Below are positions 1-8,168 of a stretch of DNA of 64,000 nucleotides, piece by piece. Origin of the DNA: CALHVX01 sp051027215 (GTDB taxonomy: Bacteria; Pseudomonadota; Gammaproteobacteria; Pseudomonadales; Azotimanducaceae); contig JBPCXR010000029.1 of the NCBI GenBank assembly GCA_051027215.1, forward strand, positions 131,137 to 195,136, given 5' to 3'. Both the position numbers and the translations under genes were made by a program. Each line of letters starts with the position of its first letter. Positions within the stretch are counted from its first letter, which is position 1. The notes beneath the pieces were generated by a model. The model was not told where the DNA came from and ran no database searches. It saw nothing but the letters and a program-made list of their open reading frames with translations.

Positions 1-679
1 GCGTTTCGTTTAAATGCGTGAGCATGTTGAGATTGAACGCAGCAGTAACCCCCGCAGCATCGTCATAAGCCGCTTCCAACAGCGCTTTGTCTTTCTTGCG
101 ATCTACGCCCAACAATAGGTGACTGCCAGGGCCGAGGGTTGCACGAATGTTTGACAGCAACCCCACCGCCGATTCCGGCTCGAAGTTGCCGATGCTCGAG
201 CCGGGAAAAAATCCCGTTTTTTCCAGGGCCCGCACTGGCGCCGGCAAGGCAAACGCTGCCGTGAAGTCGGTACACACGGGATACAGCGACAGCCACGGAA
301 AGTCTTTCTGCAGCGACTTTGCGTTTTCTTGCAAGTGGTCGCCAGAGATATCCACGGGCACGTAGGCTACCGGTCGCACAGATTCCAGCATCTTGCGGAT
401 CTTTCGACTGGAGCCTGAGCCATATTCCACCAGAGCTCCGCCGTGGCCGAGGTAGGCGCTGATGGCATCACTGTAGGCGTCGAACAAGGCAATTTCAGTG
501 CGGGTCAAGTAGTACTCTGGCAGCTCTGTGATCTGCTCGAATAGCTGAGAACCGGCTTCGTCGTAAAAGTACTTGGGGGAGATGGTTTTTTTGGGCTTCG
601 ACAGTCCCCGCAGCACCTCCGCGCGAACGCTGGTGGCTTCAGGCTTTAAATCAAAGTATTCGTACGCACCCTGGGCCAC
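1..679 (-). CDS. egtD: L-histidine N-alpha-methyltransferase EgtD (3' part cut by window edge)
   Basis: SAM-dependent enzyme that trimethylates histidine to hercynine, the first step of ergothioneine synthesis. About 226 codons are visible; the C-terminus lies outside the window. The reading frame shows KYFYDEAGSQLFEQIT near residues 36-51, LTRTE near 58-62, the SAM-binding glycine loop EYGSGSS near 85-91, and later GSSIGNF and LLLGVDRKKD, all typical of the EgtD methyltransferase family. The GTG start shares its G with the TAG stop of egtB, so the two genes are probably translated together. Family identity is firm; the missing C-terminal part cannot be judged. Confidence 0.93.
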   Translation of the reverse strand, partial: MAQGAYEYFDLKPEATSVRAEVLRGLSKPKKTISPKYFYDEAGSQLFEQITELPEYYLTRTEIALFDAYSDAISAYLGHGGALVEYGSGSSRKIRKMLESVRPVAYVPVDISGDHLQENAKSLQKDFPWLSLYPVCTDFTAAFALPAPVRALEKTGFFPGSSIGNFEPESAVGLLSNIRATLGPGSHLLLGVDRKKDKALLEAAYDDAAGVTAAFNLNMLTHLNET

Positions 680-2121
680 TAGCGCACACCGTCCGTTCCC
701 GATACGTCCTGCGCGAGCCGTATGCCGCTCGCCTGCCACCGATCCGGTGGATAGAAGAAATTTCGATAGCTGGCTCGCAAATGATCCGCAGGGGTAAAAC
801 AGGAGCCGCCCCGGAGTACTAATTGCTCACTCATGAATTTGCCATTGTATTCACCCAGAGTGCCCGGCAGCGGACGATAGCCGGGGTACGGTCCATAGCT
901 GCTTTGGGTCCATTCCCAAACATCGCCAAACAACTGCTCAAACGGGCCCTGACTCGGCCCCTGGCCAGCCGGCCGACTATGAAACTGCTTGCTCTCGACA
1001 AAGTTGCAAGCAGCGTTGGCCGCGGACCCCTCGGTTGATTGCCCACTAGTAGCCGCCGCCTCCCACTCGAACTCTGTGGGCAATCTTGCACCAGCCCATC
1101 GTGCATACGCATCCGCTTCGTAGTAGCTAACGTGCATTACCGCTCGCGCGTCATCGAGCTTGTGCAAACCATCTAACCGGTATTCGAAGTCTTCACCGCC
1201 GCGTTTGTGCCAGTACAACGGCGCCTTCCACGCTTGTTCACAGACAGTGGTCCAAGCATTCGACAGCCATAGCTCCGGCCGTTGATAGCCACCATCTGCG
1301 ATAAAGCGCCGATATTCCCCGTTGCTCACAGGTCTGTTGGCCAACGCATACGGCGCCAGCAACACTTCGTGTCGCGGTAACTCGTTGTCAAAACAAAACC
1401 CAGTGCTATCAGCGCCGACAGATACAATCCCTCCGGGACAGGAGACGAAATTGAGCTTGTCGCTGGCCGTGAGCCCGCTTGTTTTAGGCGCCGTTTCTAT
1501 CGCTGGACAGTAGTTGGGAAACAGTGGGTTATGCCCGAACGCATACTTGAGATCCGTTAGCATCAGCTCTTGATGCTGCTGTTCGTGATGCAAACCGAGC
1601 ACGAGTCGTTGTAGCAACTCCCCATCAGGCTCACTAGAGACCAGGGACTGTTCCAACAACGTCTGCATCGCTGCATCAACGTGGGCACGGTAGGCGTAAA
1701 CCTGGGCAACAGTGGGTCGTGACAGGTGACCGCGACGAGTACGCGGAAATTGTGCGCCAACGCCGTTGTAGTAAGAATTGAATAGATATTCGAATTGGGC
1801 GTCAAAAGGACGATAACCAGCCAGCATTGGCCGCAAAAGAAAGGTTTCGAAAAACCAACTGGTATGGGCCAAGTGCCACTTCGGTGGGCTAGCATCGTCC
1901 ATGGGCTGAACGCCGTAGTCCTCTACTGCCAACGGCGCACACAGCGCTTCGGACTGGGCTCTGACTTGCTGATAGCTCGCTAGCAACTCAGCCACCGATG
2001 GGCTGATCCCTGAGGCAGTCTGATCCCGAGTATCTAGCTCCCGGGTGTCCAGTTCCCTGGTATTTAGCAAAACAATCCCTAGGTCGGGGGTTCCGGCTAT
2101 TGCACAAACCGGCCGACGCAC
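679..2121 (-). CDS. egtB: Hercynine oxygenase EgtB (ergothioneine sulfoxide synthase)
   Basis: Non-heme iron enzyme that joins a thiol (gamma-glutamylcysteine or cysteine) to hercynine with oxygen. The N-terminal DinB-like domain carries the iron ligands: H86 in WHLAHTSWF and the HX3HXE motif H179/H183/E185 in HHEQQHQELML. The C-terminal half is an FGE-sulfatase domain (RLPTEFEWEAAA, GDVWEWTQSSYGPYPGY, LRGGSCFTP). The start is uncertain: the open frame begins with GTG at 2121, but a TTG at 2070 has a better AGGGA-like site in front. The extra N-terminus contains a short T-R-E-L-D repeat. Upstream of and coupled to egtD. Confidence 0.94.
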   Translation of the reverse strand: MRRPVCAIAGTPDLGIVLLNTRELDTRELDTRDQTASGISPSVAELLASYQQVRAQSEALCAPLAVEDYGVQPMDDASPPKWHLAHTSWFFETFLLRPMLAGYRPFDAQFEYLFNSYYNGVGAQFPRTRRGHLSRPTVAQVYAYRAHVDAAMQTLLEQSLVSSEPDGELLQRLVLGLHHEQQHQELMLTDLKYAFGHNPLFPNYCPAIETAPKTSGLTASDKLNFVSCPGGIVSVGADSTGFCFDNELPRHEVLLAPYALANRPVSNGEYRRFIADGGYQRPELWLSNAWTTVCEQAWKAPLYWHKRGGEDFEYRLDGLHKLDDARAVMHVSYYEADAYARWAGARLPTEFEWEAAATSGQSTEGSAANAACNFVESKQFHSRPAGQGPSQGPFEQLFGDVWEWTQSSYGPYPGYRPLPGTLGEYNGKFMSEQLVLRGGSCFTPADHLRASYRNFFYPPDRWQASGIRLAQDVSGTDGVR

Positions 2122-2155
2122 TTGATGGTTGTCCGCGGCCCCGTGGACTAACGAA

Positions 2156-2830
2156 CTAGAAACTCAACGCCAATGACGTGAATGTCTGCTGGATTATATC
2201 AGCCTTGTGCGGGAGCTTGATGAATCCATGATAGTGGCCCATCGGGTTAATGATGACGAGGGTGCCGGTGTGATCGATTTGATAGGGGCCCTCCTCTGAG
2301 GGCATCCTGGCGAAGGCGGCATTCACATCCTTGGCAAACTCAGCAAGCGCCCTGTGTTCGCCGCGTACGCCGACAAAAGATTTCGAAAATGCCTGAACGT
2401 AGTTTCGCAGCGCCTCTGCCGTGTCGCGCTGAGGATCCACGGTAATTAGGACGCCCTGAAACTGTGCGGCCAGCTCTGGCTGCTCGGCAATGAGCGCTCG
2501 CTCAGCCTGGCCCATTTCTGACAGGGTAACCGGGCAAATATCAGGACAGTTGGTAAAGCCGAAAAACATAAATGACCAGCGCCCTTCCAAATCTTCCCCA
2601 TCAAAGACCTCGCCATTCGCCGTCGTCAGCGCAAAGGGCCGCAACTCTCGCGGTTTCGGCCAAAGCACAACGCCTCGTTGCGCCAGCTCTTCTGGGCTGA
2701 GTACTGGCGTACGACTAACGCTGTAGACGAACATGCCGACCACGCAGGTGACGAACACCAGGCACATAAGCACGGTGGTGGCGATGGAACCGGAATGAGA
2801 GCCCAGTTTAAAGAACCGTTTGGGTTGCAC
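2156..2830 (-). CDS. SCO1/SenC/PrrC copper chaperone for cytochrome oxidase
   Basis: Membrane-anchored thioredoxin-fold protein that helps load the CuA centre of cytochrome oxidase subunit II. With the GTG start at 2830 it is 224 residues. A transmembrane anchor lies near residues 16-38; the copper-binding CX3C motif is C95-C99 (FTNCPDICPVTLSEM), and the conserved distal histidine is in YQIDHTGTL. The reading frame is open further upstream into ctaB, but only the start at 2830 gives a normal length; GGAG lies about 12 bases before it. It overlaps the end of ctaB by 23 bases and is the last gene of the cox cluster. Confidence 0.92.
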   Translation of the reverse strand: MQPKRFFKLGSHSGSIATTVLMCLVFVTCVVGMFVYSVSRTPVLSPEELAQRGVVLWPKPRELRPFALTTANGEVFDGEDLEGRWSFMFFGFTNCPDICPVTLSEMGQAERALIAEQPELAAQFQGVLITVDPQRDTAEALRNYVQAFSKSFVGVRGEHRALAEFAKDVNAAFARMPSEEGPYQIDHTGTLVIINPMGHYHGFIKLPHKADIIQQTFTSLALSF

Positions 2831-3755
2831 TGGTTGGCACCATCTCCAACGGTACGCTGCTGGCAACCGGCACCAGGGTGATGTAGTGATCCACCAGCAG
2901 CAACACAAACAGCAACATCAGATACCAGATGGAGTAGCGAAAGGTTTCAATGGGTGCTCGTGGGTTGCGATTGCGCAACAGCACAATGGCCCAATACAGA
3001 AATCCTGCACCCAGCGCGATCGCGCCGGCCAAATACACGAGCCCACTCATGCCGATGGCAAAGGGCAGCAGACTGGCGGCAAAAAGAATCAGCGTGTAGA
3101 AAAAGATATGCAGACGGGTGTAGGCCTCGCCGTGAGTCACTGGCAACATCGGCACATCCACCGACGCATATTCCTCTTTACGATCTAACGCCAGGGCCCA
3201 GAAGTGCGGCGGGGTCCAGGCAAAGATGATCAACACCAGCAACAAAGCGCCAGGCTCAACTGTCCCAGTTACCGCTGCCCAACCAAACAGTGGTGGCGCG
3301 GCACCGAACAAACCACCGATGACGATGTTCTGCGGCGTCGCACGCTTTAGGAACAAGGTGTAAATCAGCCCGTAGCCAACCCAAGACGCCGCGTTGAGCC
3401 AGGCAGTCAGCGGGTTCACCAGGGCGTAGAGCATGGCAAAGCCAACGCTGCCGAGTACCGCGGCAAAGATAAGCCCTTGGGCAGTGCTGACCCGACCGGT
3501 GGCAACCGGCCGTTGCTCAGTACGCGCCATGCGCGCGTCGACCTCAGCATCGGCGATATGATTTACCGCCGCCGCAGAGGCCGCCACCAAGGCGATGCCG
3601 AGAGTCCCGAAGACCAGCGCGTTGAGCGGCACCATGCCGGGAACCGCGAGAAACATGCCCACCACGGCACACAACAACATGAGCATGACGACCCGGGGTT
3701 TGGTCATCTCGTAGTAATCGCGCCAACTCGGGGCGGTAAGGGTCAGTTCACTCAT
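2808..3755 (-). CDS. ctaB: Protoheme IX farnesyltransferase (heme O synthase)
   Basis: UbiA-type membrane prenyltransferase that adds farnesyl to heme B to make heme O for cytochrome oxidase. 315 residues from the ATG at 3755 (MSELTLTAPSWRDYYEMTKP); the frame is open upstream but that part has no family likeness. Shows the first aspartate-rich region in NHIADAEVDARMARTEQRP and several hydrophobic helices. The motif PPHFWALALDRKEEY is characteristic. Lies between ctaA and the SCO gene, all on one strand with short gaps or overlaps, as expected for a heme A and copper assembly unit. Confidence 0.96.
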   Translation of the reverse strand: MSELTLTAPSWRDYYEMTKPRVVMLMLLCAVVGMFLAVPGMVPLNALVFGTLGIALVAASAAAVNHIADAEVDARMARTEQRPVATGRVSTAQGLIFAAVLGSVGFAMLYALVNPLTAWLNAASWVGYGLIYTLFLKRATPQNIVIGGLFGAAPPLFGWAAVTGTVEPGALLLVLIIFAWTPPHFWALALDRKEEYASVDVPMLPVTHGEAYTRLHIFFYTLILFAASLLPFAIGMSGLVYLAGAIALGAGFLYWAIVLLRNRNPRAPIETFRYSIWYLMLLFVLLLVDHYITLVPVASSVPLEMVPTSATQTVL

Positions 3756-3790
3756 GTACAGCTCTTGCTCTAGACGAAGCCCGGCACCGG

Positions 3791-4876
3791 TCAGGTCGGC
3801 GACCCGGCGGGTAGCGGGGTCGACGTCCCCAGTCGATGCTGGAAGGCGCCGTAGTTTACTGTAACCACCAGCAGCAGGGTAACGGCACCGAAAGCATTGT
3901 GGGCCGTTGCGATCCAAAGCGGCAAGACCAACAGAACGTTGGCGATTCCCAGGCCAAGCTGCAGACCCAGCACCAATGCCACTGGCCAGGCCAGCCAGTG
4001 AGACACGCGCCAGAGTCGATAAGCCAAGCTACCGACCAGCAACAGCACCAGCAACGCACCCAGCCGGTGGAACATCTGTATGGCCACCCGCGCCTCGCTT
4101 TCCAACAGTCCGCCGAGGTAATTGGGGCCTACGGACTGGCCGATGTTGAAGCCCGCGCCAAGGTCCATCGATTGCGGCCAAAGCTCACCATGACACGTGG
4201 GGAAGTCGGGGCAGGCCAACGCGGCGTAGTTGGACGATACCCAACCGCCCAAGGCGATCTGCACAACCAGCACCACCAGGGCTAGCATGGCGTGAGAGCG
4301 CAGCCGGGCGGGCACGGTAAAACGGCTCACGGGCCCGAGCGCGCCCGTGCGCAGCGCCAACAACCACAGCAACGACAAGGTCATGAAACCACCCAGCAGG
4401 TGCGCGGTCACCACTTGCGGCCAGAGTTTCAGCGTCACCGTCCAGGCACCAAAGGCGCCCTGCAAAATGACCATGCCCAGGAGCCCGGTGGTGAGCCCGA
4501 CCGGCATTCCACTGCTGGCAATCCCCGGACTCTTAGAGCCGGAGCGGGCGCGCCACGCCAGGGCGGTGAACACCAGAATGACCAGACCCAGGGCTGTGGC
4601 GAAATAGCGATGGACCATTTCTGGCCAGGTCTTTGTCAGGTCCACCGGGGCTTCGGGGAACTTTGCCTGGGCCGCAGCGATTTCCTCAGCGTCGGTTGGC
4701 CACAACAGATGGCCGTAGCAACCTGGCCAATCCGGGCAGCCTAGCCCCGCGTCCACCAAGCGGGTAAACGCACCGAGTACGACCACCACAGCGGCTAGCA
4801 CTAAGCTCGAGCAGACAAACCAGCGCAAGCGCCCAGATGGTCTGGACGATGCCTGGGACGTGACGGATTCAGCCAA
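3791..4876 (-). CDS. ctaA: Heme A synthase (COX15/CtaA family)
   Basis: Integral membrane heme O monooxygenase producing heme A. 361 residues, about eight hydrophobic segments. The opening GAFTRLVDAGLGCPDWPGCYG and the second-half counterpart GGWVSSNYAALACPDFPTCHG show the internal duplication and the paired cysteines of this family. Heme-ligand histidines are expected in EMVHRYFA, VTAHLLGG, MFHRLGAL and TAHNAFGA. Overlaps the upstream CX3C protein gene by 8 bases and precedes ctaB by 35 bases. Confidence 0.95.
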   Translation of the reverse strand: MAESVTSQASSRPSGRLRWFVCSSLVLAAVVVVLGAFTRLVDAGLGCPDWPGCYGHLLWPTDAEEIAAAQAKFPEAPVDLTKTWPEMVHRYFATALGLVILVFTALAWRARSGSKSPGIASSGMPVGLTTGLLGMVILQGAFGAWTVTLKLWPQVVTAHLLGGFMTLSLLWLLALRTGALGPVSRFTVPARLRSHAMLALVVLVVQIALGGWVSSNYAALACPDFPTCHGELWPQSMDLGAGFNIGQSVGPNYLGGLLESEARVAIQMFHRLGALLVLLLVGSLAYRLWRVSHWLAWPVALVLGLQLGLGIANVLLVLPLWIATAHNAFGAVTLLLVVTVNYGAFQHRLGTSTPLPAGSPT

Positions 4877-5435
4877 TTTGCGACACCTTCAGTAAGCGCT
4901 TGAGGTCACTCAACACTGGCTTGCCAGCCGTGTCTAGTGGGTAGCGAAACACCAGGTTCCCCAGCGGATCGACGATATAGATGCCCGGGTTAAGCGTGGC
5001 GCCGCCCGTCTGGCGCCAACGTGCGAGCTTGGGAAAGGGCTCTGCCAATGCTGTTGCTGCCATATCGGGACTGATCAAGGAGCGCCGCACCCGCTCGGCA
5101 TCCTTGCTCAACAAAATGTGGAGTTGCCGCATTTCATGCACCGCTTGCGCGCACGTGGCATCGCAGGATGGCGTGGCAACAACCCAAACTCCCCATAGGG
5201 CTTCAGGTGCCACAGCAATCCCAGCGCCATCAACCAGCAACAATTGTTCGGTTGTGAGCGCCGGTCGCACCCATTCACCCTGATTGGTTGTGCCCCAAAC
5301 TGCGCCATCACGCGCCTGGAAGAACAAAAGGTAAGAGCCACCCAAAGACAGCGCTGCGATGACTAGAATGACGATCAGCTGTAGACGGTTCTTGCGCACG
5401 GTTTGAGGGTCGGCTACAGGTTCAGGCTGGGTCAT
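4869..5435 (-). CDS. SCO-like membrane-anchored protein of the cox cluster (function unproved)
   Basis: 188 residues with one N-terminal membrane anchor near residues 18-39 and a periplasmic domain. A CX3C pair (C91-C95 in ATPSCDATCAQAVHEMRQL) and the later GIYIVDPLGNLVFRYP resemble the SCO/thioredoxin fold, but the rest is divergent. Proteins like this sit between Surf1 and CtaA in many gammaproteobacterial cox clusters and are usually annotated as hypothetical. A role in copper delivery or thiol reduction during oxidase assembly is inferred from position and the cysteine pair only. Confidence 0.75.
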   Translation of the reverse strand: MTQPEPVADPQTVRKNRLQLIVILVIAALSLGGSYLLFFQARDGAVWGTTNQGEWVRPALTTEQLLLVDGAGIAVAPEALWGVWVVATPSCDATCAQAVHEMRQLHILLSKDAERVRRSLISPDMAATALAEPFPKLARWRQTGGATLNPGIYIVDPLGNLVFRYPLDTAGKPVLSDLKRLLKVSQIG

Positions 5436-5458
5436 GCTTCTGGTTGTTCCACTGCTAT

Positions 5459-6217
5459 CTATTTTGGTTCCGCTGGTTCTAGCCTGTGCCTGCTACCCGC
5501 AATCGCGCCGACTCGTAGTCCGAAGACTAGGTAACCGATGCTCAAAACTGCGGCAAGGCCGAACCACTGTACAGCGTACCCCCGGTGCCGGTCGGCTGCA
5601 TTGGCAATGGTCAGTGGCGCTGGCGCAAGTACGCCGGGTTGACCTGGCTCCAGGCGCAGCTCCAGCGCTTGCCCCTGTTCACGTTCAGCGGCCATGGCGA
5701 CTACGTTCAGCCGCTGGCGCCGTTTCGGCCAATTGGCTGTGACTGGTTCCGGCGCCAAGAGCGGCAGCAGTCCCGTGTCAGGCCACACCGTGGCCACCAC
5801 CTCCACCAAGCCCTGGGGAGTCTCGACCGCAGGCCATTGCTCGCGCTTTTGCTGAGCAGCCACAAAGCCGCGGTTCAGCAACCAAGCTCGTCCCTCTAGG
5901 GTCACAAACCAATGCACGACCCAATAACCCACTTCGCCGTCACGTACCTGGTTGTCGATCAGGTAGTATCGTTCGCCGTCAAAGCGACCTTCTAGGCGCA
6001 GTCGGCTGAACGCTTCTACGCTTCGATCGCCTGACGCCAAAGCCGTCACGCGCACGGGGAGCGCGCCGGCCTGCCGCAGATACTCAGCCGCCAGTGCTTG
6101 TTTTTCCGCGCCGCGACTGAGCTGCCAAAAGCCTAAGCCGCACAACACCGGCACAAATACCAGGGCAAACAGCGTCAATCTCAGCCCCGGTCGGAAGCGT
6201 TGGCTGCAGGGGTTCAT
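5459..6217 (-). CDS. SURF1 family cytochrome oxidase assembly protein
   Basis: Inner-membrane protein that helps insert heme A into subunit I. 252 residues from the ATG at 6217. The typical two-helix topology is visible: an N-terminal helix followed by GFWQLSRGAEKQAL, a large periplasmic part with YYLIDNQVRDGEVGYWVVHWF and GRAWLLNRGFV, and a C-terminal helix (YAVQWFGLAAVLSIGYLVFGL). A TTG further upstream is in frame but lacks support. Divergently oriented to the small DUF2909 gene. Confidence 0.93.
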   Translation of the reverse strand: MNPCSQRFRPGLRLTLFALVFVPVLCGLGFWQLSRGAEKQALAAEYLRQAGALPVRVTALASGDRSVEAFSRLRLEGRFDGERYYLIDNQVRDGEVGYWVVHWFVTLEGRAWLLNRGFVAAQQKREQWPAVETPQGLVEVVATVWPDTGLLPLLAPEPVTANWPKRRQRLNVVAMAAEREQGQALELRLEPGQPGVLAPAPLTIANAADRHRGYAVQWFGLAAVLSIGYLVFGLRVGAIAGSRHRLEPAEPK

Positions 6218-6273
6218 CGGCGAATCACCGGGGTGGGTATGCAATACTGCATATCTTTAATGCGGGTCTGCCA

Positions 6274-6555
6274 TTGCTTAAACCCCTCATAATTGTGCTG
6301 TTGGCCGGGGTGCTGATCAGTCTTTTCAGCGGCCTGGTCTTTCTTTTCAAAGACAGCGAACGCTTGGACTCGAAGCGCACACTGTATGCGCTCGGCATCA
6401 GGGTCAGCTTGGCAGCCGCGCTGCTGGTAACGTTATTCTACGGCTTCTATACCGGGCAGCTAAGAATTGGGACCAACGCGCCCTGGCACGATCGCGCGGA
6501 CACAGCCACCGACTCCTCTCAACCGATCGCTCCTGCGGAGCACCAGCCAGAATAG
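6274..6555 (+). CDS. DUF2909 family small membrane protein
   Basis: 93-residue protein with two hydrophobic segments (about residues 4-25 and 45-62) joined by a charged loop, matching the twin-helix DUF2909 family often found next to Surf1 and subunit III in Pseudomonas-type cox clusters. The start appears to be TTG at 6274; a CTG six bases upstream is also possible. It is the only plus-strand gene in the cox region, divergent from surf1 and ending 7 bases from the 3' end of ctaE. Its function is not known; a role in oxidase assembly is inference from location. Confidence 0.82.
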   Translation: MLKPLIIVLLAGVLISLFSGLVFLFKDSERLDSKRTLYALGIRVSLAAALLVTLFYGFYTGQLRIGTNAPWHDRADTATDSSQPIAPAEHQPE

Positions 6556-6562
6556 CTGTGCG

Positions 6563-7480
6563 TTATAGCACGTAGACAAACAAGAACAGGCAGACCCAAA
6601 CCACGTCAACGAAGTGCCAGTACCAACTGGCCGCTTCAAAGCCAAAACAGTCTTCGGGCAGGAAGTGCCCCTTGAAGGAGCGGAACAGCTGCACCGCCAG
6701 AATGATTGTCCCCAGCGTCACGTGAAAGCCGTGGAACCCCGTCAACAGAAAAAACGTTGAGCCGTAGATGCCGCTGTCGAGAGTCAGCCCCAATTCGTTG
6801 TAGGCATGCAGATATTCTTCAACCTGCAAGAACAAGAACACAACCCCCAGAGCGACCGTCAGTCCCAGCCAGAGTTTTAATCCACCGCGGTTGTTGTTCT
6901 TGATCGCCGTGTGGGCGAAATGCACCGTCACGCTGGAAGTCAGCAAGATCACCGTATTGTAGAACGGTAGGTAGCTCGCCCAGTTGCTGATGCCGGGAGA
7001 CTCCATGCTCTCTGCAGGGCCGTTAAAGAGCGCATCGTTCGGGTTCGTCATGACCGGCCATTCGGGCTTAAATTCTGGCCACAGATAATCGCCAGTCAGA
7101 CCCTTTGCACCCTCACCTCCGAGCCAGGCAACCGCCAACACCCGTGCATAGAACAACGCACCGAAAAACGCCGCAAAGAACATCACTTCAGAAAAAATAA
7201 ACCAGCCCATACCCCAAACGTAGGAGCGACGCAGCTGGGCATTGGCCAAACCAATGGAATTCTCGTCGATGACCTTCGCATACCAAAAGTAGAGCACCGA
7301 CACCAACAACGCCAAGCCGAAGATGGCCAACAGCGGTACGCCACCACCCCCTGCTTTGACATCGTTCAACCAACCGCCCAAACCGAACACCATGAAAAAC
7401 ATCGCGGCGGCAGCCCACACCGGATACCAACCGTTATGCGGAACGTAATAGACAGAAGGGTCTGTGGTGGTATTGGCCAT
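6563..7480 (-). CDS. ctaE: Cytochrome c oxidase subunit III
   Basis: Seven-helix subunit III of the aa3-type heme-copper oxidase, 305 residues. Characteristic motifs are MGWFIFSEVMFFAAFFGALF, VTVHFAHTA, the lipid-binding cavity region LLTGFHGFHVTLGTIIL and the C-terminal ASWYWHFVDVVWVCLFLFVY. Starts at ATG 7480, 45 bases after ctaG. Part of the run ctaC-ctaD-ctaG-ctaE transcribed leftward. Confidence 0.97.
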   Translation of the reverse strand: MANTTTDPSVYYVPHNGWYPVWAAAAMFFMVFGLGGWLNDVKAGGGGVPLLAIFGLALLVSVLYFWYAKVIDENSIGLANAQLRRSYVWGMGWFIFSEVMFFAAFFGALFYARVLAVAWLGGEGAKGLTGDYLWPEFKPEWPVMTNPNDALFNGPAESMESPGISNWASYLPFYNTVILLTSSVTVHFAHTAIKNNNRGGLKLWLGLTVALGVVFLFLQVEEYLHAYNELGLTLDSGIYGSTFFLLTGFHGFHVTLGTIILAVQLFRSFKGHFLPEDCFGFEAASWYWHFVDVVWVCLFLFVYVL

Positions 7481-7525
7481 AGTCGATCTCTTTCTCTTTG
7501 TCTGTTCTATCTGTTCCGCTAGTTC

Positions 7526-8152
7526 TCAGCCGTCACCGGTCTCGACCACGCCTTTTCTGGCAAGCGCGGCATCGATCGTACTGCGTGATGCCAGGTCGGT
7601 AACATCGAACAGCGCATAGCTTAGCGATATGGATTCCACATTGGCAGGCAGCTCCGGCCCAACTAGGAAGCGCATGGGCATGGCCATCTCTTCACCCGGT
7701 TGTAACACCTGCTGTTCGAAGCAAAAGCATTCGGTCTTGTGAAAATGATCGGATGCCCGATAGGGCACCACCGAAGGCACGGCTTGCCCGACCATGACGC
7801 GATCTGTGGTGTTCTTCACGTAGAAATTTACTTCGGTGAGCTCTCCAGGATGCACCCGAACACCGCCCTGTTCCGACCAGAACTGCCAGGGCATGCCACC
7901 GTTGGTATTGGTGACAAAATTAACTTTGATCAACCGGCTCGTATCGGTCTGCACCACCGCCGGGTTGTACTCATACTGCCCACCGGTTTTACCGCCCAAG
8001 CCCGTGATGTCACAGAGCAGGTTGTATAGCGGCACCAACGCGAAAGCGAAACCAAACATCGCCACCGTCAGTACACACAGCTTGGTCACCGTGGAAAAGC
8101 CGCCGCTACGAACGCGGCCCGGCGCAATGCTTTGAGTGTGGAGTGGTTTCAC
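7526..8152 (-). CDS. ctaG: Cytochrome c oxidase assembly protein CtaG/Cox11
   Basis: Membrane-anchored copper chaperone that delivers copper to the CuB site of subunit I. 208 residues from GTG 8152, which lies 16 bases after ctaD; the frame is open further upstream but that part overlaps ctaD and has no family likeness. A single N-terminal helix (about residues 21-45) is followed by the copper-binding CFCF motif at C142 and C144 in KTECFCFEQQVLQPGE, and the conserved LPLYN-like LVPLYNLLCDITGLGG. Typical length for the family. Confidence 0.95.
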   Translation of the reverse strand: MKPLHTQSIAPGRVRSGGFSTVTKLCVLTVAMFGFAFALVPLYNLLCDITGLGGKTGGQYEYNPAVVQTDTSRLIKVNFVTNTNGGMPWQFWSEQGGVRVHPGELTEVNFYVKNTTDRVMVGQAVPSVVPYRASDHFHKTECFCFEQQVLQPGEEMAMPMRFLVGPELPANVESISLSYALFDVTDLASRSTIDAALARKGVVETGDG

Positions 8153-8168
8153 CGTATAACGCCTGCGC

